This document shows, one piece after another, positions 1 through 8,927 of a stretch of DNA of 13,343 nucleotides. The stretch lies in NCBI GenBank assembly GCA_019693395.1, contig JAAMXP010001015.1:2075-15417 (forward strand), written 5' to 3'. The DNA is from Ettlia oleoabundans (taxonomy: Eukaryota; Chlorophyta; Chlorophyceae; Chlamydomonadales). The number at the start of each line of letters is the position of its first letter. The stretch's first letter is position 1. The notes below the pieces were generated by a model, which was given only the letters and a program-made list of their open reading frames with translations, searched no databases and was not told where the DNA came from. The translations under genes were made by a program, and so were the position numbers.

Positions 1-932
1 CACCCACCCACAAAACACACACATGCACACCGCCAGCCTTGCTGTAAAGGGAATGGCCCCTAAAGCCCAATATGAGAACAGGAACTGGAGCCAAAAAGTA
101 CTCGAGGCACCCCTATACTGGCACACCTTACATATGGCCTCTGCTGCTTTGATGGTGCTTTCGTGATGGCATTGCTGCTGGTGGTTGTGGTGGTTCTTCT
201 GCTGCCTGTGGGTTCATGGTGACGACAGTGGCTGGTGGTGATGGTTTGCTTGTTGCTGGAGGTGCAGCCAGTCTCAAGCCTAGCTGCAGTGCTTCAGGGG
301 CAGGCAATTGAGTCCTGTGCGCCCCTGTTATCCTTCCACTGCTGCAGTGCTCTGGAGTGGGGTGGCTGGTGTGGCCTCTCAATGCAACCCTCCCGGGCAA
401 CCTGTGGCTGGCGCAGAAGGCCGCCCGTCAGCAGGCCGTCGGGCGGCGGTGAACACAACATAGCTACGCAAGCACTGGTGCAGTGGAATAAAGCATGACA
501 TAAGCAATACATAAAGCATTGTATGCAGAACACCAGCGTGGCGGTTCCTGTGGCTCTATCACGCCCACCCGCTTCCCACACACATGCCCCTGTCAGCTGC
601 CCTCACGTGGCTATCTCTGTGCCAGGGTTTGACAAACACGGAGCACCGCTGGCTGCACAGCAAGCACAAGCACATGTGCATGCCGGGCTGTGTTACACTC
701 GATCAACGGCTGATGCAGCAGGAAGTCACTCCAGCGGGGGATTTGCAGGGGACCAGAACCTGGCACATTGGCACACTGTGTTTGGGTCCGAGATCATTGC
801 GTGCATCTTAGTGTGTCTGAAAATACTAACGATTTATCAGCTCATGTTGTGTATTGCTGATAGTATGCGAGGAAAATATTGGGTTGCTCTCCTACCCTTC
901 CTGTCTGCCTATTATGCAGCAGCTAATTTCTT

Positions 933-969
933 ACTGCTTCTTTCACCCTATCACTGCTTCTTTCACCCT
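933..969. repeat. 17-base direct repeat, two copies
   Basis: ACTGCTTCTTTCACCCT occurs at 933-949 and again at 953-969, separated by three bases. It lies in non-coding, pyrimidine-rich plus-strand sequence. The two copies match exactly, so the duplication is probably recent. Confidence 0.8.
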
Positions 970-1229
970 TTTACCTGTTCTACCGCATGCCCTGTTGCCT
1001 TGCATCGTTGCAAAGCAGCTCTTATACCTAATCCCTTGTGAAACAACCCGCACCGCTAGAATTGTGCAGCACCCCCATCCCCTTTACTTGTGCCTGTCCT
1101 TGTCCTGTTGTTTTGTTCCAGATCTGAATGCGTGCTTTGCATGTGCTGTGCCCTGAAGCTCTGCTAGCCTTGATTGTTATATTACCAGTGCGTACGCGTG
1201 TGTGCTGTACGCTGGTGCATACCCTTTCA

Positions 1230-1234
1230 TGTAA
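1230..1234 (+). terminator. Plus-strand TGTAA, possible 3' end of a gene entering from the left
   Basis: TGTAA on the plus strand, 21 bases from a minus-strand copy at 1259-1255. If a plus-strand gene lies off the left edge, this would be its poly(A) signal, with a convergent arrangement toward the RWP-RK gene. Another plus-strand TGTAA at 43-47 is an alternative. No coding exon of such a gene is visible, so this is weak. Confidence 0.25.
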
Positions 1235-1254
1235 CGGTTTCGTGTTCATCATCC

Positions 1255-1259
1255 TTACA
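1255..1259 (-). terminator. Alternative minus-strand TGTAA
   Basis: The plus strand reads TTACA. It would extend the RWP-RK 3' UTR to about 730 bases. Further minus-strand copies at 697-693 and 132-128 are too distant to be likely. Confidence 0.25.
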
Positions 1260-1395
1260 CACGGCAGGCATGCCTGCTCTCACATCAAAGCTTTCAAGCT
1301 AAAAGGGGTAGGACAGTGTTGAGGTTTGGGGGGCTTGCGTCGTTCGCAAGAGTGACACAACAAAATGCTGGGAAAACATGGCGACACATCGTTGT

Positions 1396-1430
1396 GGGGG
1401 GGGGGGCAGATCATCCAGACAAAAAAAAAA
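1396..1430. repeat. Adjacent homopolymer runs (G then A)
   Basis: Eleven G residues (1396-1406) are followed 14 bases later by ten A residues (1421-1430). Homopolymer lengths may be assembly-dependent. They lie beyond the proposed RWP-RK poly(A) signal, in sequence with no gene. Confidence 0.7.
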
Positions 1431-1476
1431 CATCGGGCGACAAACAATAGACGACAAGAAGGGCGCTACAGTTTTT

Positions 1477-1481
1477 TTACA
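1477..1481 (-). terminator. Likely poly(A) signal TGTAA for the RWP-RK gene
   Basis: This is the first minus-strand TGTAA after the RWP-RK stop codon, about 510 bases downstream. That gives a 3' UTR of ordinary algal length. A second minus-strand copy lies at 1259-1255 and could serve as an alternative site. Confidence 0.55.
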
Positions 1482-1603
1482 ACATGATTTGACGGATGCA
1501 TGCGATAGCGGAAGCATGATGCAAGGATGGGAAGGAGGAAGGAGGCAAGAAGGAACACAAGCAACTGCACCTGCCGTCAAGACACATACGTTCGACTCGG
1601 TTC

Positions 1604-1639
1604 AAAAGGAAGGAAGGAAGGAGGGGGGGGGGAGGGGGG
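1604..1639. repeat. 36-base homopurine tract
   Basis: The plus strand is uninterrupted purine from AAAAGG through GGAAGG units into long G runs. The coding strand of the RWP-RK gene is therefore pyrimidine-only here, inside its presumed 3' UTR. A second purine-rich stretch lies at about 1518-1554. Such tracts can form triplex or G-quadruplex structures and are often unstable in sequencing. Confidence 0.8.
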
Positions 1640-1989
1640 CTCGAATGCAGCAACAAACAACAGCAAGCGACAACAGTGTTATTTATAAGTCCAGCAGGGT
1701 CAATTTCTTGATGTGGGTATGAAAGGAAAAACTGTGTTTGTTCGCGACCAAATGCCCGAACCAGAGGGAAATACAGGGACAGTGCAAGGCATCCGTCCAG
1801 CAGCAGTATGCCGAGGAAAATCGGTGTCAGTGCTTCCAAGCCGAGCTGTCTGTGTGCCAGCGGATGCAGCTTCTTTAGCGGCATAGCTCCTTGCGTAACG
1901 CGTATATTAATCAGGTTGCGTCCATTCATTACGTTTCCGCCAGGCAGGCTAGAAGTGTGCCCGCCAGGCGGGGTGGTGGCCTAACCATG

Positions 1990-4900
1990 TCACCTGCTCA
2001 AGGCCCCCTGCTGCTGCTCAGCGATTTCCTGTCTGCCAGCTAAGCGCTCCACAAGCGTCTGCATCAGTCTCTCCACCTCCTGGCGCAGCGTCTCCTCTGC
2101 AGCAAGCAAGCAAGCAAGAAAGAATACCAATGTGGCCGTGGCTTGAGGAAGTCGGGCAGGAATGACCCTAGAGGGGAAGCCCGGGGAGGATCTTCTCAGC
2201 AGCAAGGAATCACCGATGAAGGCAGCAGCCAAGAACACGTTCGATTGGACAGGAGGAACACATGCGACAATAACAGAGGGCTGGTGCAGGCCAAGAAACA
2301 CATTTGATAACCAAAGAGGTGCTACATCAAGCCGTGGAACACACGTGGTGGGACAAGGAGGACAAGGGGAAAGACCACGGCACCACAGTCTGCATGCAAA
2401 CCATGCATGTATTGACCAAAGAAAGCTGGTCTTTAGCCAGGTCAGGCTGCACAAGGCGTCAAGCGGCACATGTTTGTGCTGACGCTCATGATGAGATGCA
2501 TGGTACTGGCCGCTTCTGCCCCGCCTGCCTGGCATGGCATGGCCAGGGCTGGCGCCGCACCTCCCGAGCAGGCAGGACACGCAGACTGGCTGGCTGCGTT
2601 GTAGCATGGAGTGTTGTGGTGTAGCATGGTGTGTTGTGGTGTAGCATGGCACGCTGTGCTGTGCTGTACTGTGCTGTGCTGTGCATACTGTGCTCACTCT
2701 TTTCAGGGTCCTTCTCCTCGTTCTTCAGCTTGTACACCACCTGGCGCAACGCCACAATGTCGGGAGGCAGCTCAATTGCACCTGCAGCAGGGGGTTGGGG
2801 TTGGGGTGGGTGGGTTGCAGGTAGGCAACTGAGGAGTCGCGGGACAGGGATAGACGAACAACAGGTAGGAAGGGTTGAGAGACAGCGTCATGATGCACGA
2901 ACTGTTGGCGGGGCCACACGGCGAGGATCCGCGGTACGGGGTGTGCCCAGGCTAAGCAGCAGGGCAGATTGGCAGGCGGCGCAAAGGAGTTGGCTGGGCT
3001 GAGATGATTGACATCAATGCCCAGGGTGCAGCATCCATGCCAACTGGAAGCATCCCTGATCTCAGGGTTGCGTTATGAACGCTTTAAATGGCATACAGCT
3101 GTACTACATGGCCCCTCCAGTGGCACCTGTGTGGGTCCGCAGGAAGTGGGAGAGCTCCCGCCGCACCGCCGCCAGCACAGCCTCAACCTTGTCTGGCTCG
3201 CCGTACTGCGGCAGGTACTTCTGCAGCAAAGGCAGTACAAATGCCGTACAGGCAGAAACCATGCCAAGTTTCATGCTACTCCATGTTAATTTGGTGTCCA
3301 GATGAGGAACGGAGCTGGTCACAGTGTGATGGAAGACGGCAGCACTCCGGCATGCATGACCGCTGCACACTGCCTGCTGCAACTACAACTGCAAGCAGCT
3401 GTGGCACACTGAAAGCAGAGACCAGCCGCACAGTCCGGATTGGCGCTGGTGTGCCAGCCCTGCCCAGGAAGAAAGCATGTGTCTGTGGCCGTGGGTTGGG
3501 GAAGCCAGCACTGCGGGTGGCCGCCCAAAAGTGGGTTTCTCACCTCCAAACCCTCCAGCATGTTGCGCACTGTGGTGCGCTTGCGGTTGGGCCACTGCTG
3601 GATGCCCAGCCGTGCCATGGCCTGCACCGCAGACCACCAGCCAGACAAGAAGGTTTAAATCCAAGAAGAGGGAGTGGGAGGTAACTTGTGTTTTGTAAGG
3701 GAATAAAGGAACTTGTGTTTTGGAAACTCTGAGCAAGCGAGCACGTCAGGGAATAAATACTGGCTTGAGGACATATAGGCAGCGCATCCCTTGGGTGATT
3801 GGTGTTGGCACGGTATCAGTTGTGGTGTCAGGACACAACAGGCTGCGTGGCATATCAGCGGGAAGGGGGGGAAGGAGCGCGCGGGGCACGGGGGGCGCGG
3901 GCATCTTCGCCAAGCTTGGCTCCCGCTGGCACTCCCCAAATGCCCAAAAGCAGACTTGCCTTTTTCAGCGTGGTGGGGGATGAGAAACCCAGGTACCTGG
4001 TGGCATGCGCCTGCGTCATGTCAAAGCAGCCCTGCAGCAAGAGAGGGCAGGGGGGGGGTGGACAGCAGGTTAATGGTACATGCCACAGGCTGTGCTGGCA
4101 CAGGCTGTAACCTATAACCATTTTGAACAGTTCCGAGTGCCGCTGCCACACACAGGCAGCCCTCACTCACGTTTTCCTCCAGGATATCGATTGTGAGCTC
4201 GCTCTCCCAGCACTTCCTTGCGGCGCGTGCCACAGGCTCCTGCCGCTGCTGCTTCTGCACGCCGCCGCCGCTCGAACATACCCTGCCGCCACCGCGGGAC
4301 CTGCTGCCGCGCTTGCCCCTGCTGCCACCGGAGCTAGCCGGCTCCGAAAGGTCTGCCGCATCTGGCACCTGCTGCTGCGGCTGGTGAGCCAGCACATACT
4401 GCGGAAAGATTGCCAGCAGCCCGGTAGCCGCTACCGCAGCGAGACCCTCCAGGCTTGGGGCCGGGGGACTGCCGCTGCGGCTGCGACTGCCCTGCTCGCT
4501 GTCGCTGCTGCTGTGGCTGCGCGCGGTGGCGCTGCAGGTACAGTAGCCCTGTGCAGCGGACACCATGCCAGGGCCGCTGCTGGCAGGCTCTGAGGCGTCG
4601 CAGCTGCTGTGGCTGCCGTCACCCGGCTGGGAGCTGCATGGCACGAAGACAGGAGGATCAGGAATTGGGTGAGATCAGGTTATACAAAGGTTTGGTGAGT
4701 AAGCGCTGGAGTTGAGCGTGCAGTGGCAGCATCATTGGTTGGGGAACGAGCGTTTGGTGGTGGTGGGCGGGCAGACAGGAAGCCAAACACAGTGCAACGA
4801 GTGGAGCAGCGACACATTCAGCTCTGGCCAAAAGCCATGCACTTTCGGCCTCTCACCAGCGGGGGTCAGTTGCCGTGTTTTGAATGCTGTTGACCGCGCT

Positions 4901-5574
4901 GAGCAGCAGCAGCAGCGGTGCCGCGGTGCCTGCATCCGAGGCTGTGCTGGCAGCCGGCAGGGCCGCCCCGGTGTATCCGGATGCTGCACTGCCTGTTTCT
5001 GGGGCCCAGCGGCCGCCGGCGGGAACGGCGTCAGGGCAGGGTTGCGAGGCCTTGCAGGAGGTTGAGCGGAAGATGGTGGCTGAATCCTGGCAGGTTTCAT
5101 CGTCAAGCTCCCGTGGCAGTTCCACTTCATCGCGGCTCACGGGCATGTAGTGCAGGCTGCAGCTGGTTGCGATGGCACATGGGTGCTGATTGAGGTCCAG
5201 CAGCGAGTGTATCGCCTGGGAGTCGTCAGTGGATAGCAGCCCGCTGGCTCCTGGCCTGTTGTAAAGGTCGAGGGCGCCTAGAAGCATCTGCGTGGGAGGA
5301 ACGAGCAAGGCGGGGCGGCGGGAAAGCCGGGGCAGGGTTGAATCCTAATCCATTCTGCAAGAAGATCCTCGGGACAGCATCAGTACTTCGAAGGGGTGAT
5401 GACCTGCTCAACGGTGAGGATTTGAGCAGCGCAGTGGCTTGCCTGCAAGCCCGTGTCGCCCTGCTTGCTCGCCAGAGCGCCAGCTCCAGCCGGCAGCGAC
5501 CCCAACAGGTTGAAAGGGCGGCGGCCCGGCGGCCCTGTGGCTGCCACCAAGGAGTGCGGCAGCACATGGAACAT
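1990..5574 (-). CDS. RWP-RK domain transcription factor, 499 residues
   Basis: A plant/algal-type DNA-binding regulator, expected in the nucleus. Exons are 5574-5404, 5287-4857, 4633-4171, 4031-3960, 3621-3544, 3220-3127, 2781-2698 and 2096-1990 (stop TGA), totalling 1500 bases with all phases matching. Residues 1-345 are mostly low complexity (Ser, Ala, Gln, Gly), with SR-rich patches such as QGSRSRSGSP and GSRGKRGSRSRGGGR that could serve nuclear import. The RWP-RK domain spans about 346-405: LTIDILEEN, CFDMTQAHATRYLGF, SPTTLKKAMARLGI, then QWPNRK at 388-393. Residues about 440-493 (YKLKNEEKDPEKKETLRQEV onward) look like a coiled coil for dimerisation. Family members control nitrogen responses and gamete or mating-type programmes (NIT2, MID, RKD), but I cannot place this one in a subfamily. 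The exon 1 donor (CAG/GTCATC) is weak, so translation could instead begin at the ATG at 5287, losing 57 residues. The intron 4 donor is GC. Confidence 0.88.
2101..2124. repeat. AAGC microsatellite forming the pyrimidine tract of a splice acceptor
   Basis: Four to five AGCA/AAGC units on the plus strand read as a CTTG series on the coding strand, directly before the GCTGCAG acceptor of the last RWP-RK exon. The repeat therefore occupies the position of the polypyrimidine tract. Confidence 0.7.
2601..2684. repeat. Intronic 20-base tandem repeat followed by a pentanucleotide microsatellite
   Basis: A 20-base unit starting GTAGCATGG occurs at 2601-2620 and 2621-2640, with a partial third copy at 2641-2650. 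From 2653 to 2684 the sequence becomes six near-perfect GCTGT units. Both lie in the last and longest intron (2697-2097) of the RWP-RK gene and help explain its 601-base length. Confidence 0.8.
3622..3959 (-). other. GC-AG intron inside the RWP-RK domain
   Basis: On the minus strand exon 4 ends CTGAAAAAG and the intron begins GCAAGT, a perfect donor consensus apart from C in place of T. It ends at GGTGCAG before exon 5. The only nearby GT donor (AG/GTACCTGG, at 3993) would delete twelve conserved residues and shift the frame. The GC donor joins LKK to AMARLGI in phase and restores the domain. The intron also contains a direct repeat (3683-3722). Confidence 0.85.
3683..3722. repeat. Two copies of a 13-base direct repeat in an RWP-RK intron
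   Basis: AACTTGTGTTTTG occurs at 3683-3695 and again at 3710-3722, a 27-base period. The related string AGGGAATAAA occurs at 3698-3707 and again near 3748. The repeats fall inside the GC-AG intron and look like local tandem duplication with later divergence. Confidence 0.6.
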
Positions 5575-5817
5575 AGCTCGGCAAGGCCTGCCAGGGGAAG
5601 TGGAACTCAGCAGGCACCCGCGACTCCTGTGTTGTTACCGCCCCGAATAGCGGTGGTTTGCACGGTCCTCGCCCGCCTTCCTGCAGATGATAAACCGAAA
5701 TACATCAATTGCGGCCGGTAGCGTGGAGGCGTCCCCTATCCCGGCCCCCCGAGCTGATCCCGCCCATCTCCCTCCGTTGGCTGCTCTCTGGGGGCGTGCA
5801 GGCTGGCTACATGCTGC

Positions 5818-5842
5818 CTGAACAGCTCAGCGAGCTGTTCAG
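5818..5842. repeat. Perfect inverted repeat, 11-base arms with a 3-base loop
   Basis: The arm CTGAACAGCTC (5818-5828) is followed by AGC and then by its exact reverse complement GAGCTGTTCAG (5832-5842). It lies about 245 bases upstream of the RWP-RK start codon, in the presumed promoter or 5' UTR. It could be a binding site for a dimeric regulator, or an RNA hairpin if transcribed. No flanking direct repeats or transposon-like ends were seen. Confidence 0.75.
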
Positions 5843-5862
5843 ACTTTCACCTGCCTGTAATT

Positions 5863-5880
5863 GCCGCTTATGAGAGCGGC
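5863..5880. repeat. Short inverted repeat, 6-base arms
   Basis: GCCGCT (5863-5868), a six-base spacer, then AGCGGC (5875-5880). It lies 20 bases from the larger inverted repeat, on the side toward the repeat-protein gene. Arms this short are expected fairly often by chance in GC-rich DNA, so only its closeness to the longer repeat makes it worth recording. Confidence 0.4.
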
Positions 5881-6513
5881 TGACCGCAGAAGTCAGCTGG
5901 ACCCGAAGAGCGCTGTAACCCGAGGTGCGGTGGTGAACGTTGCGGCAGGACGCCTGAGCAGGGGAACAAGCGCATCCGGCCGCACCAGCATTGCAAAATG
6001 CGCCCTGCCGGGTGTGTGCTAAGCAGCGGGCAGCATCCTCAACCCCCGTTCACGAACCCACAAACTCTCAAGTCTTTTAGGACACAAGAGAATTGTTAAG
6101 GCGGTCGAGAAGCGCGACCTGGCAAGCGCGATAGCCCTGCACAGCCACCCGAGCCGGTAGTGGCTGGTTCTTGGGCCGCCGACGCTGTCCCACTGCGGGC
6201 AGGAGCGGGTGGGGATGCTGGCCACTCACCAAGGCAAGGCCTGAGTCGGGTTGGAGGAAGTCCACATTGGCAGTAACAGGTCTGCTGTCAAACTACTGTG
6301 GCAGCACTATTGCAGGGAAGTGCCTGCTGACCTGCCTGCCGACTTTCCAGTACGTGCAGCTGGCGCGACCTGCCATTCAAAGATTTATCACAGGGGCATA
6401 ATGACAAGCTCAACGTGGGGCACTTTGCGCAAGCCAGGCATGGACATTGCAAGAGACTGCCAGCCTCACGCATAACTGGCAACAACTCCCAACAACCAAC
6501 ACACGCTTAGTAG

Positions 6514-8927
6514 CTACTGTATGCAGCATTTCTGGCTCGCGGGTCGCATCAACGGCACCTCGCGCTCGTCCATAAGTTTTTGAACTTCTGGATATGCCGC
6601 TGCCAGGGCCTTGAGGAGGGCTGAGGCCTCCTCTCCGTGGCAGATATCTGTCGTTGCGCCTGCCGCCGTATTAACTGCCCCAGCCCCCGCCTGGTCCTCC
6701 TCCCCGCCGTCTGTATCGCCAAAGTCCTGGCGGGCGCGAGCCTGCATACAGAGTTGGGCATGGTCAGGCGGTCATAGAAAGAGCCACACTGCGCACTCTT
6801 GCTACAACCATGAGCAGCAGACTGAAGTACGATGGGGCGCTGGACGGACCCTGCCTACCCGTGTGTCTGCCTCGCGACTGCTTCCTTGCCCTGGAGCCTG
6901 CCACCGCCAGCCTACAACTCTCGATATTGCCCTGCCCTGCATTTTCTCCAGCTCCTACCCCAACTGCTGTCTGCCATAAAGAGTCCAGTCACTTTTCCTT
7001 GCCCATCCATCCCATTCACTCAGACTACTCAAACCACTCACCTCTTCCGCCTCCACAAGTTCTATGAGATGTATCAGCATCCGTGCGAGCGGCACCGCAT
7101 CACATCCCAGCAGCCCTTTCTCTGCCGCCAGGCACCTCCGATCTTCCTTCACCAACAGCCACAACGCCCGTGAAGCAACATCTTGAACCTCCAGGCCACC
7201 TGCAATGGAAAGGTTGCGCCTTATATTGGCTCAAGCCACAGCCTCAAGCATCAGTGGGGATAGTTGGCAGCCACGTGGCCGGCCAAGACCCTGCGCCCGC
7301 ACAGCCGACAAGCCAGCGCTTGAGGTGCCCTGCGCAAGGCAGGGCGGCCGTCAGTGACACACGCAGGGCAGCCAACCCCACAGGGCCAAGGGCGCACCAC
7401 ATACCAACTTCTGGTGTGCTGTACGGCATTCTTATGTTACGCACCATTCAATAGATGCTGCGCCAGGCTGGCCACGGCGCCCAGCTCCCGGATTGCCGCC
7501 GCCGCTTCTGGTCGCCTTTCACACAGCGTGCCCAGCAGGCTGATTGCCGCTTGTGATTGGCTGGTTGGCTGCCCCCGCGATGCTTGCAGCGCTGCGAGTA
7601 GCGGCTGCTGCAGGAGCTCCAGCTGTTGTGCCGCCGCATCGCTGCCGCACTCCATGCCATCTATAAGGGCATCCAATAGCTCCAGAACCTGCTGTAGAGG
7701 GTGGGTTGTGACAGAAGGCAGTCTCACATGGAGTGCAGGTTGCATGCCCTTGTAGGGAGGGTGGTGGGCAGGCAATACGTGCTACGTCAAGCAAGCCCGC
7801 CCTGCGTGCTGTGACAGCCGAAGGCAACCACCAGATGCGGCGCTATCACCCACCTCTGGCTGCTGCCGCTGCTGCAGCGCCTGCACCAGCGATTCCAGGT
7901 AGGCCAGCTTCCCGTCCTGGTGGAAGCTGCACAGTGCCGACAGCGCCTCGCTTGCCGCCTCGCGCGCTGCTTCCGACTTTTGGAGTGCCATGGGCACAAG
8001 GGCTGCCACGGCGCCGCTGTCAGCAAAGTCTGCATAGATCGCTCACAACAATGGTGGCTGTGAGTGAAGGGAGGGAGGCAGCAGATCAAGGGTGGTTATT
8101 ATTGTTGCAAAACAAAGCAACACAGGAGGAAGTGCAACAATCGGATGACTATGTAACCCTTTCTCCATCTAGGTGCAAGTCAAGAAAGCTGCGGAACTGG
8201 TACTGGCCAACAGCAAGCTGAGCCTTCAGGCATGATCGGACAGCATGCCGGGCCTACCCCATGCATCTGCCAACAGCAATGGCACTCACCTGCCTGGCAG
8301 GGGTTGAGGCTGACACGTTCCAAGGAAGAGTCCAGCCCCAACAAAGGCCCCGCTGCAAGACGTGCCATGCTGGGTGCGCTGTGCCTGCAGATGGCGGCAA
8401 CCGCCTCAGCTGCCTTCACCCCTGCCGTGGCGTCTGCCAGCAACTCTGTGATGTAAAACGCCGCATCGCCGGCAACTAGCGCCTTCTGTACGTTGTGCCC
8501 CTCGTCGCTAGAATCAATCAGTGCGATGATCTTATCCAGAGCCTGTGCGGCATAGGTGCAGAGCGAGGGCAAGACTGGGTTGGCCAAGGGGGGTCCATTG
8601 GGGCGCAGCAGGTGACTCAGCGGGCGGGCGGCAGCTGGCAGAAGCGGAGCGGGGGCAATTTGGGGATGCCATTTGGGCATTCTCCCTGATTGCGTAGTCC
8701 CCTGAGACCTTCAGGCAAGGACAGGTGCCATCAGGGGCACTAAGGATGCCACACAATGCTGCTCGCGGCAAAACTGGGCGCCGCGTCTTCGTCGTGCCAA
8801 CACCGCCAAATGCTCTCACCCGTATTTTATGCTGGGAATCCCGCTCCAAAGTGCCCTGCAACTGCTGCAGCGCCTCGTCCACCTCCCAGAATTCGTCATC
8901 GTCGCGGGTGCGCTTCTTTGTGGCCAT
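6514..8927 (-). CDS. Armadillo/HEAT-type repeat protein, 388 residues, function unknown
   Basis: A complete six-exon gene: 8927-8820, 8542-8290, 8029-7854, 7688-7445, 7199-7042 and 6741-6514 (stop TAG). Exons total 1167 bases and every junction is GT-AG with matching phase. The start is the first ATG of an N-terminus reading MATKKRTRDDDEFWEVDEAL, with a short basic patch and an acidic stretch that could be a weak nuclear signal. Residues about 37-310 are alpha-helical repeats of armadillo/HEAT type, with recurring small-residue and leucine patterns such as SGAVAALVPMAL, AAISLLGTLCERRPEA and DVASRALWLLVKEDRR. Residues 314-350 are low-complexity and acidic (DTDGGEEDQAGAGA), followed by a final helix ending in PASQKCCIQ. 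Such repeats usually form a protein-binding superhelix. No enzyme motif, signal peptide or membrane segment is visible. I do not recognise the orthologue group. The first intron (277 bases) could hide a small exon, and the acceptor at 7688 is a CAGCAG pair that could add one Gln. Confidence 0.82.

Larger units (their letters stand above)
1..1476. other. Gene-free left end, probably 3' UTR or intergenic sequence
   Basis: This stretch is AT-richer than the coding parts and contains open frames on both strands. None shows the splice-linked, domain-bearing pattern of the three real genes. The longest (523-1041 plus) has a composition like translated UTR. It is best read as the 3' UTR of an unseen plus-strand gene and/or intergenic sequence meeting the RWP-RK 3' UTR. 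Confidence 0.5.
3544..4203 (-). other. RWP-RK domain, encoded by parts of three exons
   Basis: The end of exon 3 (4203-4171), exon 4 (4031-3960) and exon 5 (3621-3544) together encode the whole DNA-binding domain. Family landmarks appear in order: the LTIDIL helix, the FDMTQAHAT segment (usually F-x-M-x-x-x-x-A-A), the LGF-x-x-P-T-T-L-K-K segment, the R-x-L-G-I turn and the W-P-x-R-K signature. Exon 4 enters with GCF after EEN, giving about two residues more than usual between the first helix and the conserved Phe. The signature Arg before WP is Gln388. Confidence 0.9.
5575..6513. other. Intergenic region between the repeat-protein gene and the RWP-RK gene
   Basis: About 940 bases without a supported gene. 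Short open frames on both strands here show no domain-like composition and no splice-linked continuation. The half next to 6513 should hold the 3' UTR of the repeat-protein gene, but I see no minus-strand TGTAA anywhere in the interval. The half next to 5575 should hold the promoter and 5' UTR of the RWP-RK gene and contains two inverted repeats listed separately. Confidence 0.55.

Noticed and set aside
523..1041. 172-residue plus-strand open frame
   Set aside because: Composition is like translated UTR, with no domain, no splice-linked continuation and no codon pattern like the real genes.
1990..2697. A single 235-residue minus-strand reading frame
   Set aside because: Only its last 35 codons (2096-1990) are coding. 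The upstream part crosses an intron full of tandem repeats.
3988..3997. GT donor AG/GTACCTGG as the end of RWP-RK exon 4
   Set aside because: It would remove the conserved YLGFSSPTTLKK segment and leave a phase that does not match exon 5. The GC donor at 3959 fits both domain and frame.
4123..4593. Ala/Leu-rich plus-strand open frame
   Set aside because: Antisense shadow of the Ser/Gln/Arg-rich third exon of the RWP-RK gene.
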